This document shows, one piece after another, positions 40,401 through 46,039 of a stretch of DNA of 64,000 nucleotides. Position 1 is the stretch's first letter. The number at the start of each line of letters is the position of its first letter. The DNA comes from Asticcacaulis sp. SL142 (lineage in GTDB: Bacteria > Pseudomonadota > Alphaproteobacteria > Caulobacterales > Caulobacteraceae): the NCBI RefSeq assembly GCF_026625745.1, contig NZ_CP113061.1, positions 948,501 to 1,012,500 on the forward strand, in the 5' to 3' direction. The notes beneath the pieces are model-generated. The model had not been told where the DNA came from, did no database searches, and saw only the letters and a list, made by a program, of their open reading frames with translations. Position numbers and translations under genes: made by a program.

Positions 40401-40987
40401 GACCAGTCGAGGATGGCTTTTTCCCTGGACTGGACGAGGGTTGTGGTTTTGCCGTCGATCAGGACGTCAGAGACGCCCTGACCGGTGACGAGGGTGCGGG
40501 TGTTGATCTTGGCGTCTTTGCCGATGAGGACGCCGTTGTCGTTGAGGACAAAGACCTTACCGATGGCCCTGATTTCGCCATTGATTTCGGCCGCCTGATT
40601 GCCGTGGACGCGGTTGACGGCGATCCAGTCGGCCGACTGCTGCTGGAACTCCAGCACTTCATTGGTTTGCAGGCGGAAGTCTTCCCAGTCGAGCAGGGCC
40701 TTGGCCTGGGTCTGCTGGATGGTCATGAGCGCGCGGCCATCCACGTCCGTGCCGATGACCGGGGCGTTGGCGCCGGTCCACTGAGCGACCTGCGCATTAG
40801 GCCCGGTGCCGATGATCCGTCCGGCCTGGATGCCCACCATGTTGGCAAAGGGTTCCGCGGCAAGGGCGGGCGAGACACTGGCGGACGAGACGCTGGCAGC
40901 CAGAGCCAGAACCATCAGGCTGGCGCTGGCTTTAAGCCGGCGTGAACCGGTCAGACCGGTACGGGCGGAGGCGGCGATGCGGGACAT
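28253..40987 (-). CDS. Giant filamentous-haemagglutinin-like TpsA exoprotein with C-terminal STN domain
   Basis: A 4244-residue two-partner-secretion substrate, open without interruption over 12.7 kb. It has an extended signal peptide (basic start, then ASLMVLALAASVSSASVSPALA), then a TPS/FHA N-terminal domain with WxAVNRVHGNQAAEINGEIRA near residue 120. A partly duplicated second copy follows near 215 (WVALNRSHLTGGATQIKGDI). A very long body of Gly/Asn/Asp/Thr-rich beta-helix repeats (GG.I.I.A....G.L..SA patterns) follows, and a DUF3739-like region near residues 3500-3650. After a proline/acidic linker with a close cysteine pair (about 4129 and 4136) come about 75 residues forming an STN domain (APQMLDEAVRAIGEASGFNI to GPRTLMLKKL). 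AGGAAG 7 bases upstream supports the start. STN domains normally belong to TonB receptors or secretins. Confidence 0.92.
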   Translation of the reverse strand: MSRIAASARTGLTGSRRLKASASLMVLALAASVSSASVSPALAAEPFANMVGIQAGRIIGTGPNAQVAQWTGANAPVIGTDVDGRALMTIQQTQAKALLDWEDFRLQTNEVLEFQQQSADWIAVNRVHGNQAAEINGEIRAIGKVFVLNDNGVLIGKDAKINTRTLVTGQGVSDVLIDGKTTTLVQSREKAILDWSDMSLQAGEVLKFQQQKSDWVALNRSHLTGGATQIKGDIKAGGHLLLVSREGLFVDGKIDAQQVIVSSLDIQDRNFLSYGIFAPYDGDRTAPSFSNGWNYVFEPNKGLRELLEAPPPASDPNDPLRYVTTVGTNGVISTGARGKVMLLGPNVTNKGTIKVFDEGQVILAAADNIYLTKGADNRTVNVFTGAHNGITGPRINVSYNYPGDPEAPWNNGGTITEDYKQLLTAVSGKPWLEFVRSVVGDAYQEGDILDYGKRNQLSTVVLGQRGGWEDMGGLIVKYLNNQQAVRTEAVGFHARNEGIISAKRGGSVDFRGWNLEQMGAIEMTSTAQFRGNMTFSPLMYDYREYPGNEMDGPAVMGHGSVIFGKGSLTQITPDLESTDTLPVSEGNQIVGNLTINAGRIHMQEDSVIYLPSGNMKVLLDTTNHVFWNNRGQSANLDNEDGARFLMERGATIDLSGWDTTLEMGFHQVKGKLYAAQLKDSPLQRDGVLYRQEISVDRRYGTNVADWESFDNLIQGTLAQFLSKGGTFTLDTDDDFIMKSGSVIDVSGGVTTYKDGYVYTTLLRRLDGSIIDIREADPDELYMGLANQWTVYDTKWGQQTTYNIPLMTATQGKFETSYQHGGEGGTIEILAPDVLLQGTLKGQTIAGRYQRGNLPKGGEFILNNAGESETEYVSNSILIAANEQILNANFGLYDKLSDTFGEFFGEEFDYATDEFGSKGRRSDNSTLVSDDFFNRSTMGSYLLTQKGRTDPDSIDFAPLPGFAVVVEEGVNLNLAEGASLSLTASNRMQFLGKVRTEGGNLSFAAQGLEFGANSSLNTRGSWYSDFEIDEPIALDKSPRINGGKITLSATYADYDEPVDNIDLILPDTMVIDSSGGGWADRNGKLKLGKGGDLIVSADLLSNAELDLGALSHARAYGLGGNGAFSLSALRDDILIGGTIADAADGSRQALQFLPSFFENSGFGSISLSGKSVTIAEDTQIAASSAVMKLTDSDPIKGVLPAYYAPSGSDIYDITTIGALPLELRIPALRKGITVNLTGISTVVLGEGSTLSTQAGGALGLSALNVDIYGSLLAPGGSINVSAGATDGALGKLTVHDTARLMAPGFALMLTRTLDNQGRELTDGIVLNGGSITLAAFDLNIEGGAVLDVSGTSATFDIATKTNGAVVRQPRTVASNGGSISISGTAMNINEATYIGKAGGEGARGGNFSIGFSSDYEARRDINPYVTPENAYEQIAWLFESGSITDVDGNTVSSLFGTDLSKIAWEALGLPDIQFSPGYTISNNEELVDILRAIDVAALGAAPVLVIGDNFADFPDQGAIAPVQVETGLVKLFEQLVGYEFISPVSRPTPVTRLSPGNIAAGGFSGLSLSASPGILFTGDLTLGGYKADGSHVFDQIDISAGRIMGTTGADVRINADIVTLGEAAVSGGTFNVALYDKALKGLGLEPVNSDTRLQIKAGNHLQAAAGSFYGYSDVTLASGGDIRLSAPTRPGLLVRPVGSISTPGNLNLKADQIYAVTGNDFTIEAGDTLTILKQDDGGKINASPYEAGAILSLKAPRINQGGTIRSPFGTINLIGINDGTPGANTVTLLPGSLTSVSADGKLIPYGFTSSGDTWIDPITGLELTSLPAKAVNLTANTLDLQQGAVLDVTGGGDLYAYEFVSGIGGSNDWLTGYRDADYNWVNDASEVFAVIPGYDADIAPVGIGNGNGPSIGEKVYLSGGSGLAAGYYTLLPARYALLPGAFRVTANHHYGAFNDMVLSENRALNDGSTIQAGYRYIPGTNGLPKYTDTRTNGFLVMPGETLRERSQYIETSANKFYVSEAFLKKALRTNRPVGEIPRIPLDGGSVVIDAGSQLILNATLKSAAAEGGRGGFADIKGQKIAVVGAATDRSLYGDYLILDSERLNSFGAESLLLGGVRKQGAINLEIDVGATDIVIDNKGSILFGPELLFASTGNIEVREGATVETRGKISGSSGDLRIRPGIAAFIDDMGTSWDWDDVQVHGEFDQGAVLRLSSSEQVDILRNITAIDALDALVADPAALTAINTQRLAKGLAPIVPAGNITVANGATLRSSQSLALDATSDTGLATGAVLSTKQISASASQISVGEVPSGTTGLVFSGGSLGALASADDILLRSYGSIDFHGGATLRASGGLTLDSRQINAVNAGGQTVTISGKSLTLTNANGGTATSTAGSANLLLEGDNIYFAGQNKWLSGFNDVTVAAKARVIGRDDGTLYLPGTLTLEAADITAESGARLFLDAQGAVAIKTNGNATLPTFETLGATLGITGASIINQGRIGLTGGTVSLRARDGNVTLTDASAINVTSNVSKIFDVEVGVGGGSVNLVSDRGNIDMASNAIIDVSGTVAGGDAGAVNVSAGLGQVSLAGQVKGSAGEGFRSGAFSQISLNLADFVALNTRLDQGGFLQSRRFEVNNGDVNITGSVKAQDFAVIANDGDILVSGTVQTLGDSGGRIQLSAAENVVLASGGKLLARANSTAGAGGTVFLETVGKNGGVVNLMAGSLIDVSGTGEGGRTIRLRAPQLMGGDLGIGQVAGSITGARSVIAEGFKVYNDVGIIDQSVIDTVSADAVNFMANASTIQARLGSGVTVTPGIELRSNGDMELVKDWDLHTLRFGSEQSAGVLTLRAKGDLLINANLSDGFDGSTADASLIGGNAWTFNLTAGANTTSPNSLAVLPTGQLEDGKGSIIVGGTADTTEFYRIQITSGPLSGTVEHRLYQKNADGNFLRDPNEYNPYYGFLELERDAATGLYIDPDTGALIQKDPVTGDYVDTARYGRRPLPVIANGEGGYNPPTIFMQPLYSYEQDARYGNPRNVQWDNSTGYLVRTGTGGLNLASGRDLVLKYRPSVIYTAGESAADIADFQAPTRLPTWADGDEWEGMKGYYTQGGGDIFVRTQGDIIGSASNQLPTAWLWRYGKTEANGDFTSGGNTNLGRDREQLTWFVRFDKYQAGIGALGGGNIDIEASGNITNLTVNIPNTGRVSGGYQDKARALHLTGGGDLSLRAGGNIGTGNFYVADGLAQITAGGAFTSTHQLVASRQRGYEGHQLRSYDIYTMLFTSSGQFELQSGGDLNLDIVADPFNMKAATDNIFGGGGTYGAENTMIRIGDSRNAENFAPSFVSYTPDARIDLFSAGGDVKIWNNYGNTQILNKNGGYVLPLHVYNYNGNDSLFSSVAAMWPGTVSAVAAAGNVEIKGGMYMAPSPTGNLDILARENVFFGQGTQVNDPFAFLNQDAQNYFPGYTGIYMSQSRRELMPDALNIRASYGDIVGVDFLTTAGYKPINEGYGYNLFSEDYLPDLHIGDTNPVRIYAAEGDVVTTGQINVPKSMWVQAGRHIYFPYYTVQHNNLNDMSLVRAGDGLYFSGDGYLSVYGPGRLEIETGRDFWIPSNGKGITSNGVAFGDSNIYDNVAGELWHPGEKTADIAIATGYNQTPDYAGFEDDYLNLELIAQIEGYLKTDAGDGRELPVYLFDRIYARGNGSKAVLVSPELAKGFVNYMRSLSNLPPLETAVEQTEYLNTAWEAWLALPAWQATPFDALVPRMTAAQATSKGAKPEFYLPEQREGLVNYVRRLQGLDPLATQTEQLAYLDTAWSYWNTLTTDYKTPLYRNIFYMELRTTGREANETENDRYNTTFRGYNAIASLFPGAQKPEGEALTAGESRWTGDFETYASRIISNGGGKVEFMIPGGAFKLANAAASPGEVGQPVPDWSGNMGRGDALRSGVITQDGGEINIFSRMSVTVNESRVLTTKGGNVLIWSSYGDIAAGKGAKTSITPQFYDYSLNDWFHMNRVPAGLPTGAGIGTLATQDGVSPADVDLIAPNGIVDAGDAGLRVSGNFNVFAVQILGTDNIDVAGISTGLPVPPAAPPTSIDIDISSANDLVKKSLEDAIQQVQKDKSIVPPSLIEVKVTGYDDDETCGTEENPCPKVEPDAPSSPAAIRAPLQEEYKVKVAYTEPKVEFKIAPQMLDEAVRAIGEASGFNILYDSAILKQRMAPALRGRMTVAEALEKLLYNQGLTAVRVGPRTLMLKKLHS

Positions 40988-41044
40988 GGAAGACTTCCTG
41001 TAATCAAAAATTATATGGCGAACATATCAGGGGTAGCGGCGCGG

Positions 41045-41497
41045 TTACTCAGAACCCGCGCCATCAGTTTTGGGTTTGGCCAGATCCTGTTCCATGCGGG
41101 CCTGAACGCTGGGTGGCAGGGTGGTGTCGTAGACACGCGCGGCCCGCAGACGATCCTCATAGGACTGCTTGAGGTTTTCCATCTTGACGCGTTGGGCCTG
41201 CACGAAGGGCTCTAACGAGTGCTTGCTCAGACCCTTGTCGGCGATCTCGGAGGCAATCGCATAGAGTTCAGCATTACGCTGAACCCCAAGGGCGATCAGT
41301 TCGTCCTTGAGAGCCAGTTCCGCCCGCAGGCGCTCGACTTCCTGACGGGCGTTACTGGCCACCGTGGTCTGCTGGCGCAGATCGGCCTCAAGCTGGGCCA
41401 CGGTTTTGGGGGCCGGCGATGTCTGAGCGTAGGCGGGCGCGCCTGAGATCACCACAAGGGCCGACGATACCATGAGAAGTTTGGAGAGAAAGGTCAT
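41045..41497 (-). CDS. Periplasmic coiled-coil protein of unknown function
   Basis: About 150 residues with a signal peptide (FLSKLLMVSSALVVISGAPAYA) followed by a mostly helical charged body with heptad-like spacing (VAQLEADLRQQTTVASNARQ, VERLRAELALKDELIALG). I recognise no family. ATG 41497 is chosen because AGGAGGG lies 7 bases upstream; the ATG at 41503 is too close to that site. It lies between the porin and the exoprotein gene in the secretion operon, so a periplasmic role in handling the exoprotein or bracing the envelope is plausible but unproven. Confidence 0.75.
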   Translation of the reverse strand: MTFLSKLLMVSSALVVISGAPAYAQTSPAPKTVAQLEADLRQQTTVASNARQEVERLRAELALKDELIALGVQRNAELYAIASEIADKGLSKHSLEPFVQAQRVKMENLKQSYEDRLRAARVYDTTLPPSVQARMEQDLAKPKTDGAGSE

Positions 41498-41509
41498 GAT
41501 CATCCCTCC

Positions 41510-43063
41510 TTAAAAGCGGGTGTTGAAGTTGAGTTGCAGGACATCGACCGAGAACGGCAGGCCGTCGATCGAGTCCGACGACAGCCAGGTCGCGCTCACG
41601 CTTGAGTTTTTATAGACGCCGTATTCCCCCTCAAGGATGTAGCCTTCGCTGTCGGTGCCGCCGAGGCCGAAGTCGGAGTCGGTAAACACGTCCAGAACCG
41701 CATCGGCTTCGACATGCTTGAAGGCTGCCGCTACCCGCCACTGGTTACGCTCAGAGACAACCGGATAACCGGCATCAAAGCGGATCTGATAACCGGTATC
41801 GCCGGAGTCCTGCAGGCCCAGGGCCAGCAGTTCCGCCGTGTCGTGACCCTGGTTTTTGACCACTTCGCCGGAGAGGCGGTACTGACGCGGCCCTGTGCCG
41901 TAAGTAAGCTGACCGGTAAACGCCATCAGTTCATATTTGGAGGCCAGACCCGCGAGGAAGGTCGTGCCATCGGTGCGCAGATTGACCAGTGAGTTGCCCT
42001 TGGACAGGTACTTCGGCGCTGACCAGTCGGTCAGGCGCGAGTTCGGCGCATTGACCGTGCTCTGAACATTGCTGAAGTCGTAATAGCTGACGGCGGCCTT
42101 GTAGCCGAACTGGCTGGCAAACTGGCCGCCGACACCGGCCTGCGCGGCATAGAGGTAGCTGTCGTCGTAGATTTCGCGCTCCTGCAACGGCAGAACCGCC
42201 GCCGTGCCAAAGATCTTCAGGCTGTCATTAAAGCCATAGTCACCAGACACAGCCAGACCTTCAAGATTGATGTCCGCATCCCAGACCAGATCGGTCGCGT
42301 AGAACGGATTGGGCATCCGGCCCGCCGTCAGGGTCAGGCCCTTGATCGGCTTGACATTGACATAGGCCTGATCGATCCAGATTTCATCCTTGGAGAAGTA
42401 GTCGCCAAAGCTGGTGTTGGTCGTTACCGGATTGTTGTCATTGCCCGACGCCAGACGTAAGCCCACCGACACCTTGTCATTAATGTCCGCCTCGAACTTG
42501 AGACGGGCGCGGTAGTTGGAACGGCGACGGTCGATGGTTGAGTTCAACAAAGGAAAGCCGTCAGCGATATTAACGCCACCGGCGCGGTTGATAGCGGCGG
42601 CATTCGGGAATACCGGCGGGTTGCCTTCGACCACGATCCCGTTGGTGATGACCGAGGTCGGGAAGTCTTCATTCTGGAAGCGGGCGCGGAAGTCGCCGCT
42701 GATCTTGATGCGGTCCACCCAATCCGGCAGAGTGTTGGGTGCCACCCAACCTTCGGACTTGGCCTGAGCGACCACTTCCTGCTTGACCTCAGCCTTGATC
42801 TGCGCGCGCACGGTTTCCGGCACATAGGCGACGTCAATGGTCGTGGAGGCGGTCTTGGCGGCCTCAGTTTCGCGCTTGGCGGCATCAGCCTGGCGGGCCT
42901 TGGTCAGGATCTCCTGAGCCTTGGCATGAGGAATAACCCCCTCATCGACCAGCAACTGCAGGATTTCAATGCCGACATCGCTGGACTGAGCCAGGGCCGG
43001 TGTGGTGACCGCCAGCGACAGGAGCAAGGCGCTGCCGGCAAAAAGGGAGGTACGAAGAGACAT
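41510..43063 (-). CDS. Putative outer-membrane porin
   Basis: A 517-residue beta-barrel protein with a signal peptide (SLFAGSALLLSLAVTTPALA), a helical N-terminal linker (KAQEILTKARQADAAKRE) and a barrel of alternating residues (ISGDFRARFQNED, YRARLKFEADINDKVSVGLR) that ends LQLNFNTRF with the terminal Phe signature. It resembles the alphaproteobacterial putative-porin family. AAGGA about 10 bases before the ATG supports the start. It lies between TonB and the coiled-coil protein of the secretion operon; its cargo is unknown. Confidence 0.88.
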   Translation of the reverse strand: MSLRTSLFAGSALLLSLAVTTPALAQSSDVGIEILQLLVDEGVIPHAKAQEILTKARQADAAKRETEAAKTASTTIDVAYVPETVRAQIKAEVKQEVVAQAKSEGWVAPNTLPDWVDRIKISGDFRARFQNEDFPTSVITNGIVVEGNPPVFPNAAAINRAGGVNIADGFPLLNSTIDRRRSNYRARLKFEADINDKVSVGLRLASGNDNNPVTTNTSFGDYFSKDEIWIDQAYVNVKPIKGLTLTAGRMPNPFYATDLVWDADINLEGLAVSGDYGFNDSLKIFGTAAVLPLQEREIYDDSYLYAAQAGVGGQFASQFGYKAAVSYYDFSNVQSTVNAPNSRLTDWSAPKYLSKGNSLVNLRTDGTTFLAGLASKYELMAFTGQLTYGTGPRQYRLSGEVVKNQGHDTAELLALGLQDSGDTGYQIRFDAGYPVVSERNQWRVAAAFKHVEADAVLDVFTDSDFGLGGTDSEGYILEGEYGVYKNSSVSATWLSSDSIDGLPFSVDVLQLNFNTRF

Positions 43064-43090
43064 GGTCAGGTTTCCTTTAAGTCGCGCGGC

Positions 43091-43777
43091 TTAACCGGCG
43101 GATCGTTTCAGATTGATAGTGAGATTGGTCGAACCGCTAATGCCGGGCGGACGCCCACGGCTCATGGGAGCGATCTCGGACAGGACCGCGCGGATGTGCG
43201 CATCAAGCTCCGGATCGCCTGTACTGGATAACAAACGCGCTGAGGTGAACTGGCCTTTCGCATCGATATTGACCGCCACCCTGACACTGCCTTTGGCGCT
43301 TCGGGTGCGCGGATCGCGTTGCAGGGCGCGGGTGATGTGGAGGGCCACCGCCGCATCCCAGTCACCGCCGCCCCCGCCGCCGCCGCGACCAAACAGGCCC
43401 CCGCCCTTGCCGGAGCTCAGGCGAAAGCTGTCAGATCCCGCATCCGCCAGCCGGTCGAGACCGGCGGCTTCTGTGGAGGGTGACGGTGGTGCGTCTGAAG
43501 GCTGCTCAGACGGCGTGGGCGACGGCGGTTGCGGCGAAGGCTGCTCAACCGGCGCAACTTCTTCGGGTTCCTCAATCACCTTTTCTTCCGGCTTGGGCGG
43601 CTCCGGCGGCGGTGGCGGGGTGGCCAGGGCAATTTCCTGGATCACCCGCTCCGTGCGCACCGCGTCGCCCTTGGGCCATAAGTACATGACGGCCAGAACC
43701 AGGGCGGCCAGAACAATCACGCCCAGCAGGATCACCGGCACGTTGTCCCGCAGCCTGAACTTGGGAGGTTCAATCAT
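43091..43777 (-). CDS. TonB-family energy transducer
   Basis: A 228-residue protein with one N-terminal membrane helix (VPVILLGVIVLAALVLAVMYLW), a Pro/Glu-rich periplasmic spacer (PPPPPEPPKPEEKVIEEPEE and PSPTPSEQPSDAPPSP), a Gly-rich segment (GGGLFGRGGGGGGG) and a C-terminal TonB-like domain (DPRTRSAKGSVRVAVNIDAKGQ to GSTNLTINLKR). TonB couples the ExbB-ExbD proton channel to outer-membrane proteins. Its ATG lies 3 bases after the ExbD stop. A dedicated TonB in a two-partner secretion operon suggests that TonB energy serves the porin, the TpsB partner or the signalling step. Confidence 0.92.
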   Translation of the reverse strand: MIEPPKFRLRDNVPVILLGVIVLAALVLAVMYLWPKGDAVRTERVIQEIALATPPPPPEPPKPEEKVIEEPEEVAPVEQPSPQPPSPTPSEQPSDAPPSPSTEAAGLDRLADAGSDSFRLSSGKGGGLFGRGGGGGGGDWDAAVALHITRALQRDPRTRSAKGSVRVAVNIDAKGQFTSARLLSSTGDPELDAHIRAVLSEIAPMSRGRPPGISGSTNLTINLKRSAG

Positions 43778-43780
43778 GAC

Positions 43781-44188
43781 CTACGAACTCCGTACGCGTT
43801 CGCTGACCAGACCGATCTGGGTGATACCGACACGACCGCACACATCCAGAACTTCCATGATGCGGCCATATTGAGAGACACGGTCCCCCTTGATGACCAC
43901 GGGAAACTCCGGCGTGGTGGACTTCAGGGTCCGCAACTCGGATTCCAGCTCATCCAGCGTCACCGGAAAGGTGTCGAGATAGATCTGGCCGGCACTATCG
44001 ACCGTGATCGCCTTGGTCGTCGGCTGGGCCAGACTAAACGAGCTTGACGCCTTGGGCAGGTTGACCTTGACGCCCTGGATGGCGGCCGTCGTCATCAGGA
44101 TGAAGATCACCAGCAGCACGAAGGTCAGATCGACCATCGGCGTAATGTTGATGTCGTCGTAGGGTTTACGCTTGGATTGAAGTTTCAT
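43781..44188 (-). CDS. ExbD-family proton-channel subunit
   Basis: A 135-residue ExbD/TolR protein: a short cytoplasmic start with DDINITPMVDLTFVLLVIFI (the conserved Asp of the membrane helix, needed for proton flow, is in PMVDL), then a periplasmic domain (ITVDSAGQIYLDTFPVTLDE, FPVVIKGDRVSQYGRIMEVL). It lies 11 bp after the ExbB-like gene and before TonB, forming a complete ExbB-ExbD-TonB set. Confidence 0.93.
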   Translation of the reverse strand: MKLQSKRKPYDDINITPMVDLTFVLLVIFILMTTAAIQGVKVNLPKASSSFSLAQPTTKAITVDSAGQIYLDTFPVTLDELESELRTLKSTTPEFPVVIKGDRVSQYGRIMEVLDVCGRVGITQIGLVSERVRSS

Positions 44189-44199
44189 AAACGCGCCCC

Positions 44200-45981
44200 T
44201 TACCGGTCACTGTTGCGGTAGGTTTCGGCGATGCGCTTTTCCAGTTCGTCGACAAACACCTGATTGTCGGCGGAGATATTATCAAGCTGACTGGTCAGAT
44301 AGTTGTAGCCAAACAGGGCCGGGATCGCGACCGCAAGACCGGCCACGGTCGCAAGCAAAGCGGCCGCAATACCCGGGGCGATGGCGGTGATATTGACTTC
44401 ACCGGCCGCCGCCACACCCGCAAAGGTGATCATAACCCCCAAGACCGTCCCCAAAAGGCCCAGGAACGGACCGCCGGAGATCGCAATGGTCAACAGCACC
44501 ATCCACTTGGCCAGGCGCTGTTCTTCGCGCACATGGCCGGCATCAAGGGCGGAGCGGATCGCCGCCACCGATTGCGGGGCAATGGCATATTTTGAGCCCA
44601 GATCTTTGGCCTCTGCCATCCGCTGGCGCAGTTCGTCCTGACCGATCGAGAACAGACGCGCCACAGAGGCGTTAGGGTGCTGCGACGACAGATCCTTATT
44701 GGTCAGGCCCGTATGAGCCCCCTGGCCGCGCGTCGCCGTCTGATAGATCTCAAGGAACTTGCGGTTGGCCCGGTTGGTGCGGCCAAACAATTGCCCCTTC
44801 ATGACCATGATGATCCAGGAGAGCACCGACATGATCGTCAGCAGAATGATCACCACCCAGGCATCCGGGGTCAGGGCGCTGATCAGGATGCGCATGTAGT
44901 CGTGATTAGCCGCACCGGCATCCTCAGCCTCGGTCGCCACAGTGGCAAACCCGGACGAGCGTCCCTGAGACTGGGCCTGAAGGGCGATATAGGCCGCCGA
45001 GCGGGCGGCATTGGCACGATTAACTTCGTCGATATCGCCGCTAAAGCCCGTGACACCTGAGACTGTACCAATAACCTCTTCGCCGCCCAGTTCAGGTAAG
45101 GCCGCGGCAAACGATCCGGCGGGTGCGCCATTGACGTAAAGTGTCACCGTCTCGCCATCGGCCGTGGCCGCCACATGGGCCCAGGTGCCTTCCGGCAAAG
45201 GGGTTGCCGCGACCGCCTCATTGGCGCCCAGACGCACGAAAGGCGCACCGTCGCGAAGCCCGACGGTCAGGCGCGATGGTGCCCCTTCCCCACCCGCGCT
45301 CAGCTTGGTGTAGAGCACGGTATCTCCGGCCACGGCCACACCGGCCGCCGGTTTAACCCAGGCCGAGACCGTCATCTTGCCGCCCGCGGGCACATTGAGC
45401 GACGCACTGGGGGCCACTCGCACCTGGCTTTGGGCGTTAAGGCTCAACCCCCCGGCAATCAGGCCTTCCAGCGTTGGCTTGGTATTGGCCGCACTCAGGC
45501 GATTGGCATTGGCCGTCTGATCAACCGGCACCGCCGCATTCTCGTTCAGGTTCAGAACCAGGCTATATTCACCGTCATAGGTCTTGCCCGCATCCGACAC
45601 CGGCTTGGCCGTTTCGTTACCGTAGTAAAGCCAGATCGTCTGGTTGGCACCGGGCGCCACTGTGGGCACGTCCACCCAGATCAGCGCCAGCTCTGCCAGA
45701 GGATCAAAGCGTTCGATGTGGTAGTTCAGCGGCGCCTTATCGTCGCCCGCCACAAAGCGCAAATCGCTGCCATCGGGCTTGGTTTGCGTAAAATCAAGCA
45801 CCCCGCTGTGCAACCGCACCAGTACCGGCGCGCGCTTAACCTCAGAGGTCAGCCCCTTGATCGCACCGGCGTTCAGCGTGACCGAACGACGCTCAGCATA
45901 GCCCTCATCCCACCACGCCATCGCCGAGGTCGGCAATACCGCCGCCGCCACCGCCGCCACTAAAAACTTCTTGAAAGCCAT
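44200..45981 (-). CDS. DUF2341 / LamG-type / MotA-TolQ-ExbB fusion protein
   Basis: About 593 residues. A signal peptide (FLVAAVAAAVLPTSAMA) is followed by a periplasmic DUF2341 domain (WWDEGYAERRSVTLNAG, NQTIWLYYGNETAKPVSD; about residues 25-145). Next is a concanavalin/LamG-like domain (LNVPAGGKMTVSAWVKPAAG to GFSGDIDEVNRA; about 180-335). A membrane helix (AWVVIILLTIMSVLSWIIMV) and an ExbB/TolQ channel core follow (WMVLLTIAISGGPFLGLLGT, NITAIAPGIAAALLATVAGLAVAIPALFGY). The channel is thus joined to two extracytoplasmic, potentially glycan-binding modules absent from ordinary ExbB. ATG 45981 with GAGG 9 bases upstream is preferred over GTG 45999. Downstream are ExbD and TonB. Confidence 0.9.
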   Translation of the reverse strand: MAFKKFLVAAVAAAVLPTSAMAWWDEGYAERRSVTLNAGAIKGLTSEVKRAPVLVRLHSGVLDFTQTKPDGSDLRFVAGDDKAPLNYHIERFDPLAELALIWVDVPTVAPGANQTIWLYYGNETAKPVSDAGKTYDGEYSLVLNLNENAAVPVDQTANANRLSAANTKPTLEGLIAGGLSLNAQSQVRVAPSASLNVPAGGKMTVSAWVKPAAGVAVAGDTVLYTKLSAGGEGAPSRLTVGLRDGAPFVRLGANEAVAATPLPEGTWAHVAATADGETVTLYVNGAPAGSFAAALPELGGEEVIGTVSGVTGFSGDIDEVNRANAARSAAYIALQAQSQGRSSGFATVATEAEDAGAANHDYMRILISALTPDAWVVIILLTIMSVLSWIIMVMKGQLFGRTNRANRKFLEIYQTATRGQGAHTGLTNKDLSSQHPNASVARLFSIGQDELRQRMAEAKDLGSKYAIAPQSVAAIRSALDAGHVREEQRLAKWMVLLTIAISGGPFLGLLGTVLGVMITFAGVAAAGEVNITAIAPGIAAALLATVAGLAVAIPALFGYNYLTSQLDNISADNQVFVDELEKRIAETYRNSDR

Positions 45982-46039
45982 ATCAGCCGTCCTCATCACT
46001 CACTAAAAATTAGAATTCGCGTTGCTCAGAAAATTAGAA

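Noticed and set aside
40355..40945. 196-residue plus-strand reading frame with regular acidic composition
   Set aside because: It is antisense to the conserved TPS domain of the exoprotein; the apparent regularity mirrors the duplicated motif.
28253..40987. A CRISPR array or large DNA repeat
   Set aside because: The repetition is at protein level (beta-helix rungs) and no regularly spaced identical DNA repeats were found. No CRISPR array is seen anywhere in the window.
43360..43400. GGC/GCC-rich run as a regulatory repeat
   Set aside because: It encodes the glycine stretch of the TonB linker and lies inside the gene.
45175..45963. 262-residue plus-strand reading frame
   Set aside because: It is antisense to the DUF2341-LamG part of the ExbB fusion and shows no recognisable domain or ribosome-binding site.
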